Source of the DNA: Bacteroidia bacterium
GTDB lineage: Bacteria > Bacteroidota > Bacteroidia > Bacteroidales > Azobacteroidaceae
Direction of reading: 5' to 3'
Assembly: GCA_026000155.1 (NCBI GenBank)
Contig: BNYG01000007.1
Location: 7,575-71,574 of the forward strand
Length of the DNA: 64,000 nt
The position numbers were made by a program, and so were the translations under genes. A model generated the notes under the pieces. The model was not told the origin of the DNA and searched no databases. It saw only the letters and a program-made list of their open reading frames with translations. This document shows positions 32,561 to 41,544 of the stretch, piece after piece (position 1 is the first letter of the stretch; every line of letters starts with the position of its first letter).

Positions 32561-35500
32561 TTAAAATTTAATATTAAAACCTAAAGTATAAGTTCTATTG
32601 ATAGGATAATTATAGAAATCTATATAATTAGAAGAAGCTCCTCCGGAAGAACCGGGGCGTTCCGGATCAACAAATTTCAACGGAGAGAATGTCAACAAAT
32701 TGTATCCGCTCGCATAGATTCTCAGATTCTTTATTCCTGCTTTAGCTATCAAGGATTTGGGTATTGTGTAGCCCAGTTCCAAGGTTTTCAAGCGGATATA
32801 AGAAGTGTTGTTTACATTATTTGACTGATCTACACGTCCTCCACGACCGGTAATAGGATAATATCCCTCTATCCATTGGGTATCCATCGCCCATTTATCT
32901 GCCGTTTCATTTACCGGATGCCATCTGTCTGTCCACATTTTCAAACCATTAGCTTGACCGAAAGGTAAAGCTTCCGTCAAAACTTCAGAATAAGCGGCAT
33001 AAACGCCATAAGCTCCCTGGAAGTTCATAGCCAAGTCGAAATTATTATAGGAGGCTCCTGTGTTGATACCATAATTGAATATCGGCAGTCCGTAAGTAGC
33101 ATAAGGAAATTGGTCTTGGTCATTGAACACGCCATCACCATTCCAATCCCGTTGATACCAATCGCCCGGTAAAGCGTCTTGTCCAACCGGAATGGTTGAA
33201 TTCCGAATTTGTTCCAAAGAAGTCCACATTCCTGCCATTTCTCTTGACCACCAAATATCCGTATTGCGGTTAGCGCTGCGATTACGCCAATAATCGTATG
33301 AGTTGTTTGCCGGATTTTCTATCCAATCCAAGCGTCGATGCTTGGTGGCTGAAATATTTGCACTGACAAAATAGTTCACTTTCCCTACTTTGTTGCGATG
33401 TTCTAAAACAATCTCCCAACCAAAGTGGCGGTCGTTGTTCAAGTTTTCCTGGGGTAAAGAGGCGCCTGTTGTACCGGGAAGAATCGCCGCCTTTGTCGCC
33501 AGCAAACCGGTGCGGTCGCGGTTCCAAATTTCAAAAGTACCGCCTAATAGACCTTTCCATAATTTATAATCAACAGCTAAATTGGAAATTTTAGTTCTAT
33601 ACCATGATAGCTGTTTATTGGTAATACCCGGAAAGGACATGCCCGAAGACAAGATTGACTCATCAAGTCCATAATACCATGCCCTATCAGCGGAAGAAGA
33701 ATAAGAAGTGAATATTGGAGCATAATCACCTGCTGATGAGTCATCTCCCATTTCTCCGTAAGAAGCCCTTAATTTCAACTGATCTAAAAAGTCTATCTTG
33801 TCTTTGATAAAGGATTCTTCGCTGATATTATAAGCTGCCTGAACCGTAGGGAAGAAACCCCAACGAGCCTGCGCAGGAAATCGGGAACTGCCATCGTAAC
33901 GGAACATAAATGCAAACATGTATTTGCTGGCATAATCATAATTAAATTGGCCGATAATACCTTCACCTACACGCTCAATAGGTCTGCCTCCACTTCCTTT
34001 TTGATTGGTGGCTTCTCCCACTGAAATTTGGTCGCTGTTAACTAAAAGTTCCCGACTGGCGCTTACACCCCAGCCCCAAGAATTATAAGTTTCTTCAAAT
34101 GTTAAAGCGCTATTAATGCCGTGGTTTCCAAATTTGGCGACGTAGTTCAAACCCAACTGCATATTGGTATCGTAAGCAAAATCGAAACTGCGACTGGCAG
34201 TAGTAGGCGAACTTCCTTTTTGGATAGGAGAGTAAGTGTCATCGCCTGAATTATATTTATACAGAAAATAACTTCCTGCATAGCCACGACTGCTTGGCAG
34301 ACTCATATTATAGTCATACATACCTTTTACCGATAAACCCTTTATTCCCGGAATATCGTAAGTCAAAGTCAGCCCCGCATTCATTGTTCTCCGTTGGTTG
34401 ATATTATAACCGTTGTTTTCTTTATATATACTCGCCAATGGGTTGTTACCATCTTGCAATATTGAATTGTCTCCATTATAATAATTAGGATTGTTGTTGG
34501 CATAGATGGGCGCAGCCGATTTCGTCAACCATACATTTTTGTAAAGCGACCAGTCGGTACGCGGATTTTGCGTAGTTCCCAAAATGGCGCTAAGAGAAAC
34601 GCGCGCTTTCAAACGTTTAGTAATTTGAGCATCCATATTGGAACGGAAATTATAACGTTTGTCCCATAAATCGTTACTTACCAAATTACCATCCTGTTGA
34701 AAATAGGATAAATTGAGAAAATACCTCAATTTTTCCGAGCCTCCGTTAATACCGAAGTTGTGTTGTTGTTGAGGCGTTGTCTTTTTGAAAACAGCATCCA
34801 TCCAATTGGTCATTGGTTGTTCTCCTGTTACGAAAGGCTTGATAAACGTATCATAATCTTTCGATGCCGGTTGCACTGTCAAATAGTTGCTGCCAAAATT
34901 CTGCCAACCTGCTTCATTAACCAATGTATAATATTCGATGGCATTAAGAGCCTCCGGCACATAGAGAAATTGCTGAAAAGTGAAATTGCTACTATAGCTG
35001 ATATCGACTTTCCCATTTAGATTTTCTCCCTGCTTGGTGGTAATCAACATAACGCCATTGGCGGCACGTAAACCGTAAATGGCGGCTGTACCATCTTTCA
35101 CTACACTTACGGATTCAATTTCTTCCGGATCCAAACGATTGAAATAATCCTTATTGCGGATAACACCATCAATAACGAAGAGTGGCGTACCCAAACCACG
35201 AATATCAATTTCCGTGTCGTATGCACCCGGCTGACTGCTCTTCTGCGTGATACGGACTCCCGGCAATTTACCGGCCAACGAATTGATTACGTTTTCGTTT
35301 TTGGTAACAGTAATTTCCTTGTTGCCTACCGTAGAAACCGACCCTGTCATGGTAAGTTTCCTTTGAGAAAGATTACCGATGACAACAACTTCATCCAAAA
35401 GGGCTTCGTCCTGCTGTAATTGTACGTTGATTTTTGTGTTGTTCCCAATCGCTACTTTTTTTGCAACATAGCCGACATAAGAAACGGTGAGGGTTTCATT

Positions 35501-35725
35501 GGGAGCGGCTTCTAAAGTAAATGCACCGTCAATATCGGTGGCAACTCCTCTTGTGGTACCGGTAACGGTAACTGAAGCCCCAATAACCGGCTCCCCTGTT
35601 TCATCAGTTACAGTTCCGCTAATCGCTTTTGTTTGAGCAAAAGCAGGAAGTGTAATTCCCAGACAGATAATACAGATTGAAAACATCCGAATTATCCGGT
35701 GATTAATTTTTAGGTGTTTTTCCAT
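32561..35725 (-). CDS. SusC/RagA-family TonB-dependent outer-membrane transporter
   Basis: A 1054-aa TonB-linked porin. A signal peptide (ICIICLGITLPAFAQ) is followed by a carboxypeptidase-regulatory-like domain (SGTVTDETGEPVIGASVTVT). The plug domain follows (VIGNLSQRKLTMTG, IRGLGTPLFVIDGVIRNKDY, AIYGLRAANGVMLITTKQG), then a 22-stranded barrel ending in NRTYTLGFNIKF. There is no STN/FecR-interaction domain, so it is not directly coupled to an ECF/anti-sigma switch. It imports glycan fragments across the outer membrane. It is divergent from the LamG-kelch regulator at 35976, and the 250 bp between them is very AT-rich. Confidence 0.96.
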   Translation of the reverse strand: MEKHLKINHRIIRMFSICIICLGITLPAFAQTKAISGTVTDETGEPVIGASVTVTGTTRGVATDIDGAFTLEAAPNETLTVSYVGYVAKKVAIGNNTKINVQLQQDEALLDEVVVIGNLSQRKLTMTGSVSTVGNKEITVTKNENVINSLAGKLPGVRITQKSSQPGAYDTEIDIRGLGTPLFVIDGVIRNKDYFNRLDPEEIESVSVVKDGTAAIYGLRAANGVMLITTKQGENLNGKVDISYSSNFTFQQFLYVPEALNAIEYYTLVNEAGWQNFGSNYLTVQPASKDYDTFIKPFVTGEQPMTNWMDAVFKKTTPQQQHNFGINGGSEKLRYFLNLSYFQQDGNLVSNDLWDKRYNFRSNMDAQITKRLKARVSLSAILGTTQNPRTDWSLYKNVWLTKSAAPIYANNNPNYYNGDNSILQDGNNPLASIYKENNGYNINQRRTMNAGLTLTYDIPGIKGLSVKGMYDYNMSLPSSRGYAGSYFLYKYNSGDDTYSPIQKGSSPTTASRSFDFAYDTNMQLGLNYVAKFGNHGINSALTFEETYNSWGWGVSASRELLVNSDQISVGEATNQKGSGGRPIERVGEGIIGQFNYDYASKYMFAFMFRYDGSSRFPAQARWGFFPTVQAAYNISEESFIKDKIDFLDQLKLRASYGEMGDDSSAGDYAPIFTSYSSSADRAWYYGLDESILSSGMSFPGITNKQLSWYRTKISNLAVDYKLWKGLLGGTFEIWNRDRTGLLATKAAILPGTTGASLPQENLNNDRHFGWEIVLEHRNKVGKVNYFVSANISATKHRRLDWIENPANNSYDYWRNRSANRNTDIWWSREMAGMWTSLEQIRNSTIPVGQDALPGDWYQRDWNGDGVFNDQDQFPYATYGLPIFNYGINTGASYNNFDLAMNFQGAYGVYAAYSEVLTEALPFGQANGLKMWTDRWHPVNETADKWAMDTQWIEGYYPITGRGGRVDQSNNVNNTSYIRLKTLELGYTIPKSLIAKAGIKNLRIYASGYNLLTFSPLKFVDPERPGSSGGASSNYIDFYNYPINRTYTLGFNIKF

Positions 35726-35927
35726 GAAATAAATTTTAAGAAGTTTAACAATAATACAGAACTAGTTTTCATAAATTACTTTTTTTAGATTTAATAATAA
35801 AATTTCACAAAACTTTGTAAAAATATAAAAAAGAGGATTAATAAAGATATTAATAAAATGGTTAATATGAAAAAAAATAAATATACATGATATTTATTCA
35901 TCCGATGGAAAGTTTTTGTAAAAAAAC

Positions 35928-35958
35928 TTTGGCAGATGAAATCATTTAATTACCTTTG
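35928..35958 (+). promoter_or_regulatory. Promoter of the PUL-adjacent LamG-kelch regulator
   Basis: TTTG at 35928-35931, a 19 bp spacer, then TACCTTTG at 35951-35958; the ATG is 17 bp downstream. No comparable minus-strand promoter for susC could be found in this 250 bp gap, which suggests susC uses a weak, activator-dependent promoter. Confidence 0.75.
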
Positions 35959-35975
35959 TGGGTTAACTTTTAAAA

Positions 35976-38510
35976 TTGATGAGAATACTTCCGGTTTTTT
36001 TAATCTATTTTCTTTCTCTGATGACTGTATCCGGTCAGGAAGTTCAATATGGTTTGAAATTTAACTCGTATGAACTGGAAAAAGAGAAGCGTACCGGTTT
36101 GAATTTAACACCGGAGAAGCCCTTTTCTTTTCCGGACGGATTTATCCTGTCTTTTGATGTCAATTTTAATTCCAAAACGATTCATCCTTTTGGATCTGTC
36201 TGCCGGATTTTGAATGAAGACGGCAATCTGATTGATATTGTGTTGAACGGCTCCAACGATGCGAGTCAAACGCTGATTTCTCTCATTTCGCCTTCTTATG
36301 GAATCTATTTTGATCAACCGTTCGACAGTACAAGCATTACGTACGACCGGTTCATTCCGGTTATCCTGCAAGTGGATGCCAAAAAGAATACCGTCCGGTT
36401 TGCTGCCGGCGGAAAGGAATTTGTCAAGCAAGAACTTGACTTGTCTCATTTAGGAAAAATCAAGATTCTGTTCGGAAAAAATAATGTACCCGGTATTCAA
36501 ACGACGGATGTACCCTCCTTTCAATTGAAAGATATTAAAATCAATACGGTTTCCGGGCATCCGCTTTATCATTGGGAGCTTTCCATGCATTCCGAATCCG
36601 GCGTATATGATAAGCTGAAATCGCGTTTTGCTTCTTGTGAAAATCCGGTGTGGATATTGGATAATCACTTATCCTGGGTGAAGCGGGCAACGTTTACCAC
36701 CCGCATTAATCCGCAGCTTAGTTATAATCCGGATAAGAATGAGATAGGCATTTTCGATCAGGATAAATTGATTCATTTCGATCTCAATGGCTATACCTTT
36801 ACCGAAGAAGCAGTGGATAATCCCTTGATTTTTCGTTATTCCAATCTGAACAATTTAATCTATAATTCCGTAACCAAAGCGTATAATTGCTATATTTTCA
36901 ACCGGAATAATGAACGGGAAATCGTATCTTACGATACGCTTAACAATCGTTGGAATAAAGATCCGAAAACCCGGATGTATCCGGGTAATTGGCATCACAG
37001 CAATCTTTTCTCCAATCGGGACAGTTGTTTGTATCTGTTTGGCGGATACGAATACCATCAATATAAAAATGACATCGACCGCTACAGTTATGCCCGGCAG
37101 AAGTGGGAAAGCCTTCCGTTGACAGGCGACCGGATAGCGCCTCGTTACCTGAGCGGGTTGGGGGAAACCGAAAACGGGAATATACTTTTGTTTGGCGGAT
37201 ACGGGAGTGAAGCCGGTACCCAGAAAATATCGCCTCATTGCTTTTACGACCTGTATCAAATCAATGTAAAATCCATGGAAATCAAGAAGATATGGGAAAT
37301 GAAACCGCCTTTGGTCGATTTTGTGGTGGCGGGTTCCCTGATTCCCGATGCGAGACAAAAATCATTTTATGCCTTGAGTTTTCCTATCCAGCAGGTTCAT
37401 ACGAATTTATCCTTGATCAAGGTTTCGATGGACAAGCCGGAATATCAGGTCGTAGCGGATGCTATTCCTTTCACGTTTGAAGATACAAAAACTTCGGTTG
37501 ATTTATTTATCGACAAAACACTGAATCAATTGATAGCGACTATTATCAATACGCAAAGCGATAATTCCTGTCTGGTTTCCATCTACACCTTATCCAATCC
37601 GCCGCTTTTAGACAGTGAAGTGCATCAAACAGAGAAAAAAACATCTTTCTTACCGGTAATACTTGGCATGATAGGATTATGCATGGCAGCCGGACTTTTT
37701 GTCTTTATTTTTATTAAAAAGAAGAAAGCCGGCAAACCGGCGAAGCAAGCATTATTCGTGCCGGTTCCGGAAAAAACGAAACAATCCATTTTCCTTTTTG
37801 GCGAATTTCAACTCTTTGATAGAGAAGGAAAAGATATCACCAAGAATTTCTCACCCATGTTGAAACAACTTTTTATCCTTATTCTCCTTTATACATCGAA
37901 GTGCGGAAAAGGGATTTCGACCCTTAAAATGAGAGAGTTGTTGTGGTATGATAAATCCGATGAAAGCGCCAAAAACAATCAGGGCGTATTGATCAATAAA
38001 CTCCGGCATACCTTGGGTTGTATCGGCGACATCCGGATAAAAACTCAAAATATGTTCTGGAGTATTGAGTTGGATGATCAGGTCTATTGTGATTATTTAG
38101 AGGCATTGTCTTTGATGAAAAAACTGGAGCAAGACACAAAAAATCCTCGTACAGAAGATCTTCAAACCCTCCTTTCGATTGTTTCCAAAGGTGAATTTTT
38201 ACCCAATATACAAATTGAATGGATGGATGCTTTTAAGGCTGAATTTTCAAATAACCTGATTGATTTGTTATTGGATTTATATAACCAATCCGGCGGCAAG
38301 GTATCGCCTGTGCTTGCCATTCTGCTTGCCGATGCCATTTTTGTACACGATTCGCTGAGTGAAGAAGCGCTAAACATCAAGTGCCGCAACCTGGTAAAAA
38401 TAGGAAAAAACGAATCCGCCAAAAAAGTGTTTACCACTTTTTGTAAAGAATACGAATTATTGCTGGGAGACCCTTATCAAGGTTCGTTCCGGAATTTATT
38501 GAAAGACTAA
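35976..38510 (+). CDS. PUL-adjacent membrane-spanning regulator: LamG-like, kelch, TM, SARP-like winged helix
   Basis: An 844-aa paralogue of the protein at 1353-3917, with the same order of parts. The signal peptide is IYFLSLMTVSGQ. The LamG-like domain spans about 25-200 (FSFPDGFILSFDVNFNSK). Kelch blades lie at about 235-540 (SCLYLFGGYEYHQYKNDID, GNILLFGGYGSEAG). One TM helix is at about 560-580, followed by a basic KKKKAGK anchor. The winged helix at about 605-705 includes LKMRELLWYDKSDESAKNNQ, and a helical tail follows. Both proteins end in a conserved KEYELLLGDPYQGS-type motif. Being divergent to susC, it is the likely transcriptional switch of the PUL, sensing a glycan in the periplasm. 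It is neither an HTCS nor a SusR-type protein. Confidence 0.72.
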   Translation: MMRILPVFLIYFLSLMTVSGQEVQYGLKFNSYELEKEKRTGLNLTPEKPFSFPDGFILSFDVNFNSKTIHPFGSVCRILNEDGNLIDIVLNGSNDASQTLISLISPSYGIYFDQPFDSTSITYDRFIPVILQVDAKKNTVRFAAGGKEFVKQELDLSHLGKIKILFGKNNVPGIQTTDVPSFQLKDIKINTVSGHPLYHWELSMHSESGVYDKLKSRFASCENPVWILDNHLSWVKRATFTTRINPQLSYNPDKNEIGIFDQDKLIHFDLNGYTFTEEAVDNPLIFRYSNLNNLIYNSVTKAYNCYIFNRNNEREIVSYDTLNNRWNKDPKTRMYPGNWHHSNLFSNRDSCLYLFGGYEYHQYKNDIDRYSYARQKWESLPLTGDRIAPRYLSGLGETENGNILLFGGYGSEAGTQKISPHCFYDLYQINVKSMEIKKIWEMKPPLVDFVVAGSLIPDARQKSFYALSFPIQQVHTNLSLIKVSMDKPEYQVVADAIPFTFEDTKTSVDLFIDKTLNQLIATIINTQSDNSCLVSIYTLSNPPLLDSEVHQTEKKTSFLPVILGMIGLCMAAGLFVFIFIKKKKAGKPAKQALFVPVPEKTKQSIFLFGEFQLFDREGKDITKNFSPMLKQLFILILLYTSKCGKGISTLKMRELLWYDKSDESAKNNQGVLINKLRHTLGCIGDIRIKTQNMFWSIELDDQVYCDYLEALSLMKKLEQDTKNPRTEDLQTLLSIVSKGEFLPNIQIEWMDAFKAEFSNNLIDLLLDLYNQSGGKVSPVLAILLADAIFVHDSLSEEALNIKCRNLVKIGKNESAKKVFTTFCKEYELLLGDPYQGSFRNLLKD

Positions 38511-38582
38511 AATCCGGTTGTTACTTTGGAATTTGTCATAGACCCATTCTTCTTTCCGGCTTCTTTAAATTTTGCGTACAGG
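38507..38582 (-). pseudogene. Possible C-terminal gene relic
   Basis: On the minus strand the gap between the regulator and the SDR gene can be read as ALYAKFKEAGKKNGSMTNSK, then VTTGF and a TAG at 38507-38509. The composition looks protein-like, but there is no start codon and I recognise no family. It may be the decayed tail of a gene once following the SDR gene. No clear terminator is present. Confidence 0.2.
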
Positions 38583-38590
38583 GCAATCGT

Positions 38591-39388
38591 TTAAGACGGT
38601 TGCTTCCCTATATAGGCCAAAATCCCTCCATCGACATACAATACATGTCCGTTTACAAAATCAGAAGCGGAGGAAGCCAAAAAGACTGCCGGTCCGGCTA
38701 AATCTTCCGGCGTTCCCCATCGTGCAGCCGGTGTTTTGGCAAGAATGAAAGCATCGAAAGGATTCCTTGACCCATCGGCTTGCCGTTCGCGTAAAGGAGC
38801 GGTCTGCGGTGTGGCGATATAACCCGGACCAATGCCGTTGCACTGGATATTGTATTCGCCGTATTCGGATGCGATGTTGCGGGTCAGCATTTTCAAACCG
38901 CCTTTGGCGGCAGCGTACGCCGATACGGTTTCGCGACCCAATTCGCTCATCATCGAACAGATATTGATAATCTTTCCGCCTCCTTTTTTAATCATATTGG
39001 GAATAACCGCTTTGGAAACGATGAAAGGCGCATTCAAATCCACATCAATCACTTGCCGAAATTCGCTTGCCGACATTTCTATCATGGGAATCCGCTTGAT
39101 GATGCCGGCATTATTGACCAAAATATCAATCACGCCCGCTTCCGTTTCTATTTGTTTGACCATCGCATTCACTTGCTCCTCGTCTGTGACATCACAAACA
39201 TAGCCTATGGCGGCAATACCAGCGGCTTTGTATGCCGCCAAACCTTTATCCACAAATTCTTGTTTCAAATCGTTAAACACAATTTTTGCTCCGGCATTCG
39301 CCAAAGCGGAAGCAATGGCAAAGCCGATACCATAAGACGCCCCGGTGACCAAAGCTATTTTTCCCTGTAATGAAAATGGATTATCCAT
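38591..39388 (-). CDS. Short-chain dehydrogenase, gluconate 5-dehydrogenase/KduD-like
   Basis: A 265-aa classical SDR. The cofactor motif TGASYGIG is at about 15-22 and NNAG at 92-95. The catalytic Ser (about 145, NICSMMSE), Tyr158 and Lys162 (SAYAAAKGG) are all present. The C-terminus NGHVLYVDGGILAYIGKQP is typical of Bacteroidales enzymes annotated as gluconate 5-dehydrogenase or 2-deoxy-D-gluconate 3-dehydrogenase. Adjacent kduI indicates it reduces 3-deoxy-D-glycero-2,5-hexodiulosonate to KDG, the KduD step. Third gene of the kduI-DUF4861-SDR operon. Confidence 0.88.
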   Translation of the reverse strand: MDNPFSLQGKIALVTGASYGIGFAIASALANAGAKIVFNDLKQEFVDKGLAAYKAAGIAAIGYVCDVTDEEQVNAMVKQIETEAGVIDILVNNAGIIKRIPMIEMSASEFRQVIDVDLNAPFIVSKAVIPNMIKKGGGKIINICSMMSELGRETVSAYAAAKGGLKMLTRNIASEYGEYNIQCNGIGPGYIATPQTAPLRERQADGSRNPFDAFILAKTPAARWGTPEDLAGPAVFLASSASDFVNGHVLYVDGGILAYIGKQPS

Positions 39389-39400
39389 ATTGATTGTTTT

Positions 39401-40522
39401 TTAATAATTGATAATGAAAGGCTGTTGCAAAGCCTCCGAAAAATGTTGTATGTATTGTTGAAAATCCTCCAGCGAGACAAAGCCGAATTTCGACCATCCG
39501 TATCCGGTATAATAAGTCACCGGCGCATTGGGTTGATAAGTGGTGATTGCCAATACGTGCGAAGCGGCGTCGTTATAGACATCAATTGTGCTGCTTTCAA
39601 ATTTTTCCGGAAACACAAGCGCCAGATACACTTGGTCAACCACTTGACTGAAAGGCTCCACGTAAATAATGAAATCGTTTTTAGGCGATACGATGATGGA
39701 ATCGTTTCCGCGTTTTACCAATCCGGCGGCAACCGGTGTTTGTGCTGTAAATCCATATTCCTGAATCACTTTTGTGAGTTGTGAACCTGCGTCAATAGAA
39801 AATGTACGTGTTTCGGAATACGTTTTGCCTGCCACATCCACGTCTTTATACGTAAGTTTGAAAGTCGTGCGCAGCGGGCCATTTTCAAATACTTCCTGCA
39901 ACACATAATTTTCATTCAGCCACAATTTATTGTCTGTGTATGGAGCCATGGCTCCGGCGCCCAACGTGCGACCTACTTTATAATCATCCTGTCCTTCGCC
40001 GTTATCATTGTGGTAAGAAGCAATGCCTGCCAAGTCTTTTTCATACCATTTGTCGATGATTAAGTTGGATGTGCGTTTGTACCACACATCCAATCCGTTG
40101 CTTGGGCCGTCGATGGGCACCAAGGCTTGTCCGTAAATTCGGAAAGCCACCCGGTCGTTTTCCCAGGCAAAATCATCTTTCCGTTCGGGAATCAACCGGC
40201 CGAAAGTTTGAGCCTGAAAGGTCTGCGATTTGCCCGGTTTGATATTGAATGTTCCGGTTTCTTTGGCTTTCAAATTGGCTTGAAAGATGAGTTTTCCATC
40301 AAAGGTGAGCTGCGAGGGCACAATTTCTCCTTTGGAGTCAGTCACTACAAATACGTCATTCTTTGTCAACGTAATTTTAGCTTTTATATCTTCAACGGGT
40401 ATTTCTACCATTTCGGACAAGCGGTCGAAATCACTTGGATTTTCGACTGTTACTTTTATTTCTTTTGTTGTACAGGAAATAAAGCATGTTATCAGGAGGA
40501 AAAATACAAATAGCTTTTTCAT
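39401..40522 (-). CDS. DUF4861-family lipoprotein of uronate catabolism
   Basis: A 373-aa lipoprotein (MKKLFVFFLLITCFISCTT). It has an N-terminal beta region (EIKVTVENPSDFDRLSEMVE). A larger beta-sandwich follows, with DDFAWENDRVAFRIYGQALV and LDVWYKRTSNLIIDKWY, then HNDNGEGQDDYKVGRTLGAG, the conserved block of DUF4861. A C-terminal YYTGYGWSKFGF segment precedes the end. The family occurs with uronyl hydrolases and kdu genes in pectin and other uronate PULs; its reaction is not settled as far as I know. It lies 2 bp after kduI and 12 bp before the SDR gene. Confidence 0.82.
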   Translation of the reverse strand: MKKLFVFFLLITCFISCTTKEIKVTVENPSDFDRLSEMVEIPVEDIKAKITLTKNDVFVVTDSKGEIVPSQLTFDGKLIFQANLKAKETGTFNIKPGKSQTFQAQTFGRLIPERKDDFAWENDRVAFRIYGQALVPIDGPSNGLDVWYKRTSNLIIDKWYEKDLAGIASYHNDNGEGQDDYKVGRTLGAGAMAPYTDNKLWLNENYVLQEVFENGPLRTTFKLTYKDVDVAGKTYSETRTFSIDAGSQLTKVIQEYGFTAQTPVAAGLVKRGNDSIIVSPKNDFIIYVEPFSQVVDQVYLALVFPEKFESSTIDVYNDAASHVLAITTYQPNAPVTYYTGYGWSKFGFVSLEDFQQYIQHFSEALQQPFIINY

Positions 40523-40524
40523 TT

Positions 40525-41367
40525 TTATCTTAATTTATCTGCGGTGAAAGTATCCATATCGTCATAATCCAAATTTTCGCCGCACATGGCCCAAATGAAT
40601 GTGTAGTTGCTTGTTCCGGCTGCCGAATGAATTGACCATGAGGGAGAAATCACCGCCTGCTCGTTGTCCATGAAAATATGACGGGTTTCCTGTGGTTGTC
40701 CCATAAAATGGCAAACCGCTTGTTGTGCGGGAATTTTGAAATAAAAATAGGCTTCCATCCGGCGTGAATGGGTGTGAGGAGGCATGGTATTCCAAACGCT
40801 GCCTTCCTTGATTTCCGTCAAACCCATTTGCAACTGGCAACAGGGCACAATTTCGCTGAGAATAATCTGATTCAGCGTACGCTCGTTGGAGGTTGCTTTT
40901 GCTCCCAATTCGCGTGTACGGCGCATGGCGCTTGTGATAAGTGCGCTTGGATAGGCTGTGTGTGCCGGGGAAGAAGCAAAATAAAACTTGGCCGGTTGGG
41001 CGCTGTCTTTGCTTTTGAAACTGATTTCTTTCGAGCCGCGACCCACATACACCGCATCTTTGTAAGCCAATGCATACTCCACTCCATCCACCGAAATAAT
41101 TCCTTCGTTTTCGATACAGATAATGCCCAATTCGCGTCTTTCGCAAAAATACGCCGAACGGATCAAATCGACCGTTTCCAATTTCAGGGATTCATGAACA
41201 GGAAATGCACCGCCGATAATCAACCGGTCGTTGTGCGTATAAGTCATTAATACCGAATCTGCTTCAAAAAGTTTTTCGACTAAAAATTCTTTCCGCAATT
41301 GTGCCGTATCATACTTTTTTACATCGTCGGGATGTGTTCCCCAACGTTCTTCAATGGTTGTTTGCAT
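40525..41367 (-). CDS. kduI: 5-dehydro-4-deoxy-D-glucuronate isomerase
   Basis: A 280-aa cupin-fold enzyme converting 4-deoxy-L-threo-5-hexosulose uronate (the open form of unsaturated uronate) to 3-deoxy-D-glycero-2,5-hexodiulosonate. The N-terminus HPDDVKKYDTAQLRKEFLVE and the zinc site MPPHTHSRRMEAYFYFKIP are diagnostic, with the last metal His in PSWSIHSAAGTSNY. Length and motifs are standard. It opens a three-gene minus-strand operon with its own promoter. It is direct evidence that the target glycan yields unsaturated uronic acid. Confidence 0.96.
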   Translation of the reverse strand: MQTTIEERWGTHPDDVKKYDTAQLRKEFLVEKLFEADSVLMTYTHNDRLIIGGAFPVHESLKLETVDLIRSAYFCERRELGIICIENEGIISVDGVEYALAYKDAVYVGRGSKEISFKSKDSAQPAKFYFASSPAHTAYPSALITSAMRRTRELGAKATSNERTLNQIILSEIVPCCQLQMGLTEIKEGSVWNTMPPHTHSRRMEAYFYFKIPAQQAVCHFMGQPQETRHIFMDNEQAVISPSWSIHSAAGTSNYTFIWAMCGENLDYDDMDTFTADKLR

Positions 41368-41416
41368 TTTATTATTAGCTTTTATATTGAGATACTTCTT
41401 GGAACAAGAAGAGCTA

Positions 41417-41447
41417 CAAAGTTAAAAATAAATAAAGGCAAAAGCAA
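41417..41447 (-). promoter_or_regulatory. Promoter of the kduI-DUF4861-SDR operon
   Basis: On the minus strand TTG (41445-41447), a 20 bp spacer, then TAACTTTG (41417-41424). The kduI ATG is about 50 bp downstream. Confidence 0.65.
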
Positions 41448-41493
41448 GTTTATTCATTGTATTATGTTAACTTTAACCGTAAATATAATGGAA

Positions 41494-41523
41494 TTGTATA
41501 TTCAAAATAATTGATTACTTTTG
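41494..41523 (+). promoter_or_regulatory. Promoter of the DUF4221 gene
   Basis: TTG (41494-41496), a 19 bp spacer, then TACTTTTG (41516-41523). The ATG at 41545 lies 21 bp downstream. It is divergent from the kduI promoter. Confidence 0.65.
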
Positions 41524-41544
41524 GGGACTTTAATTATATATATT

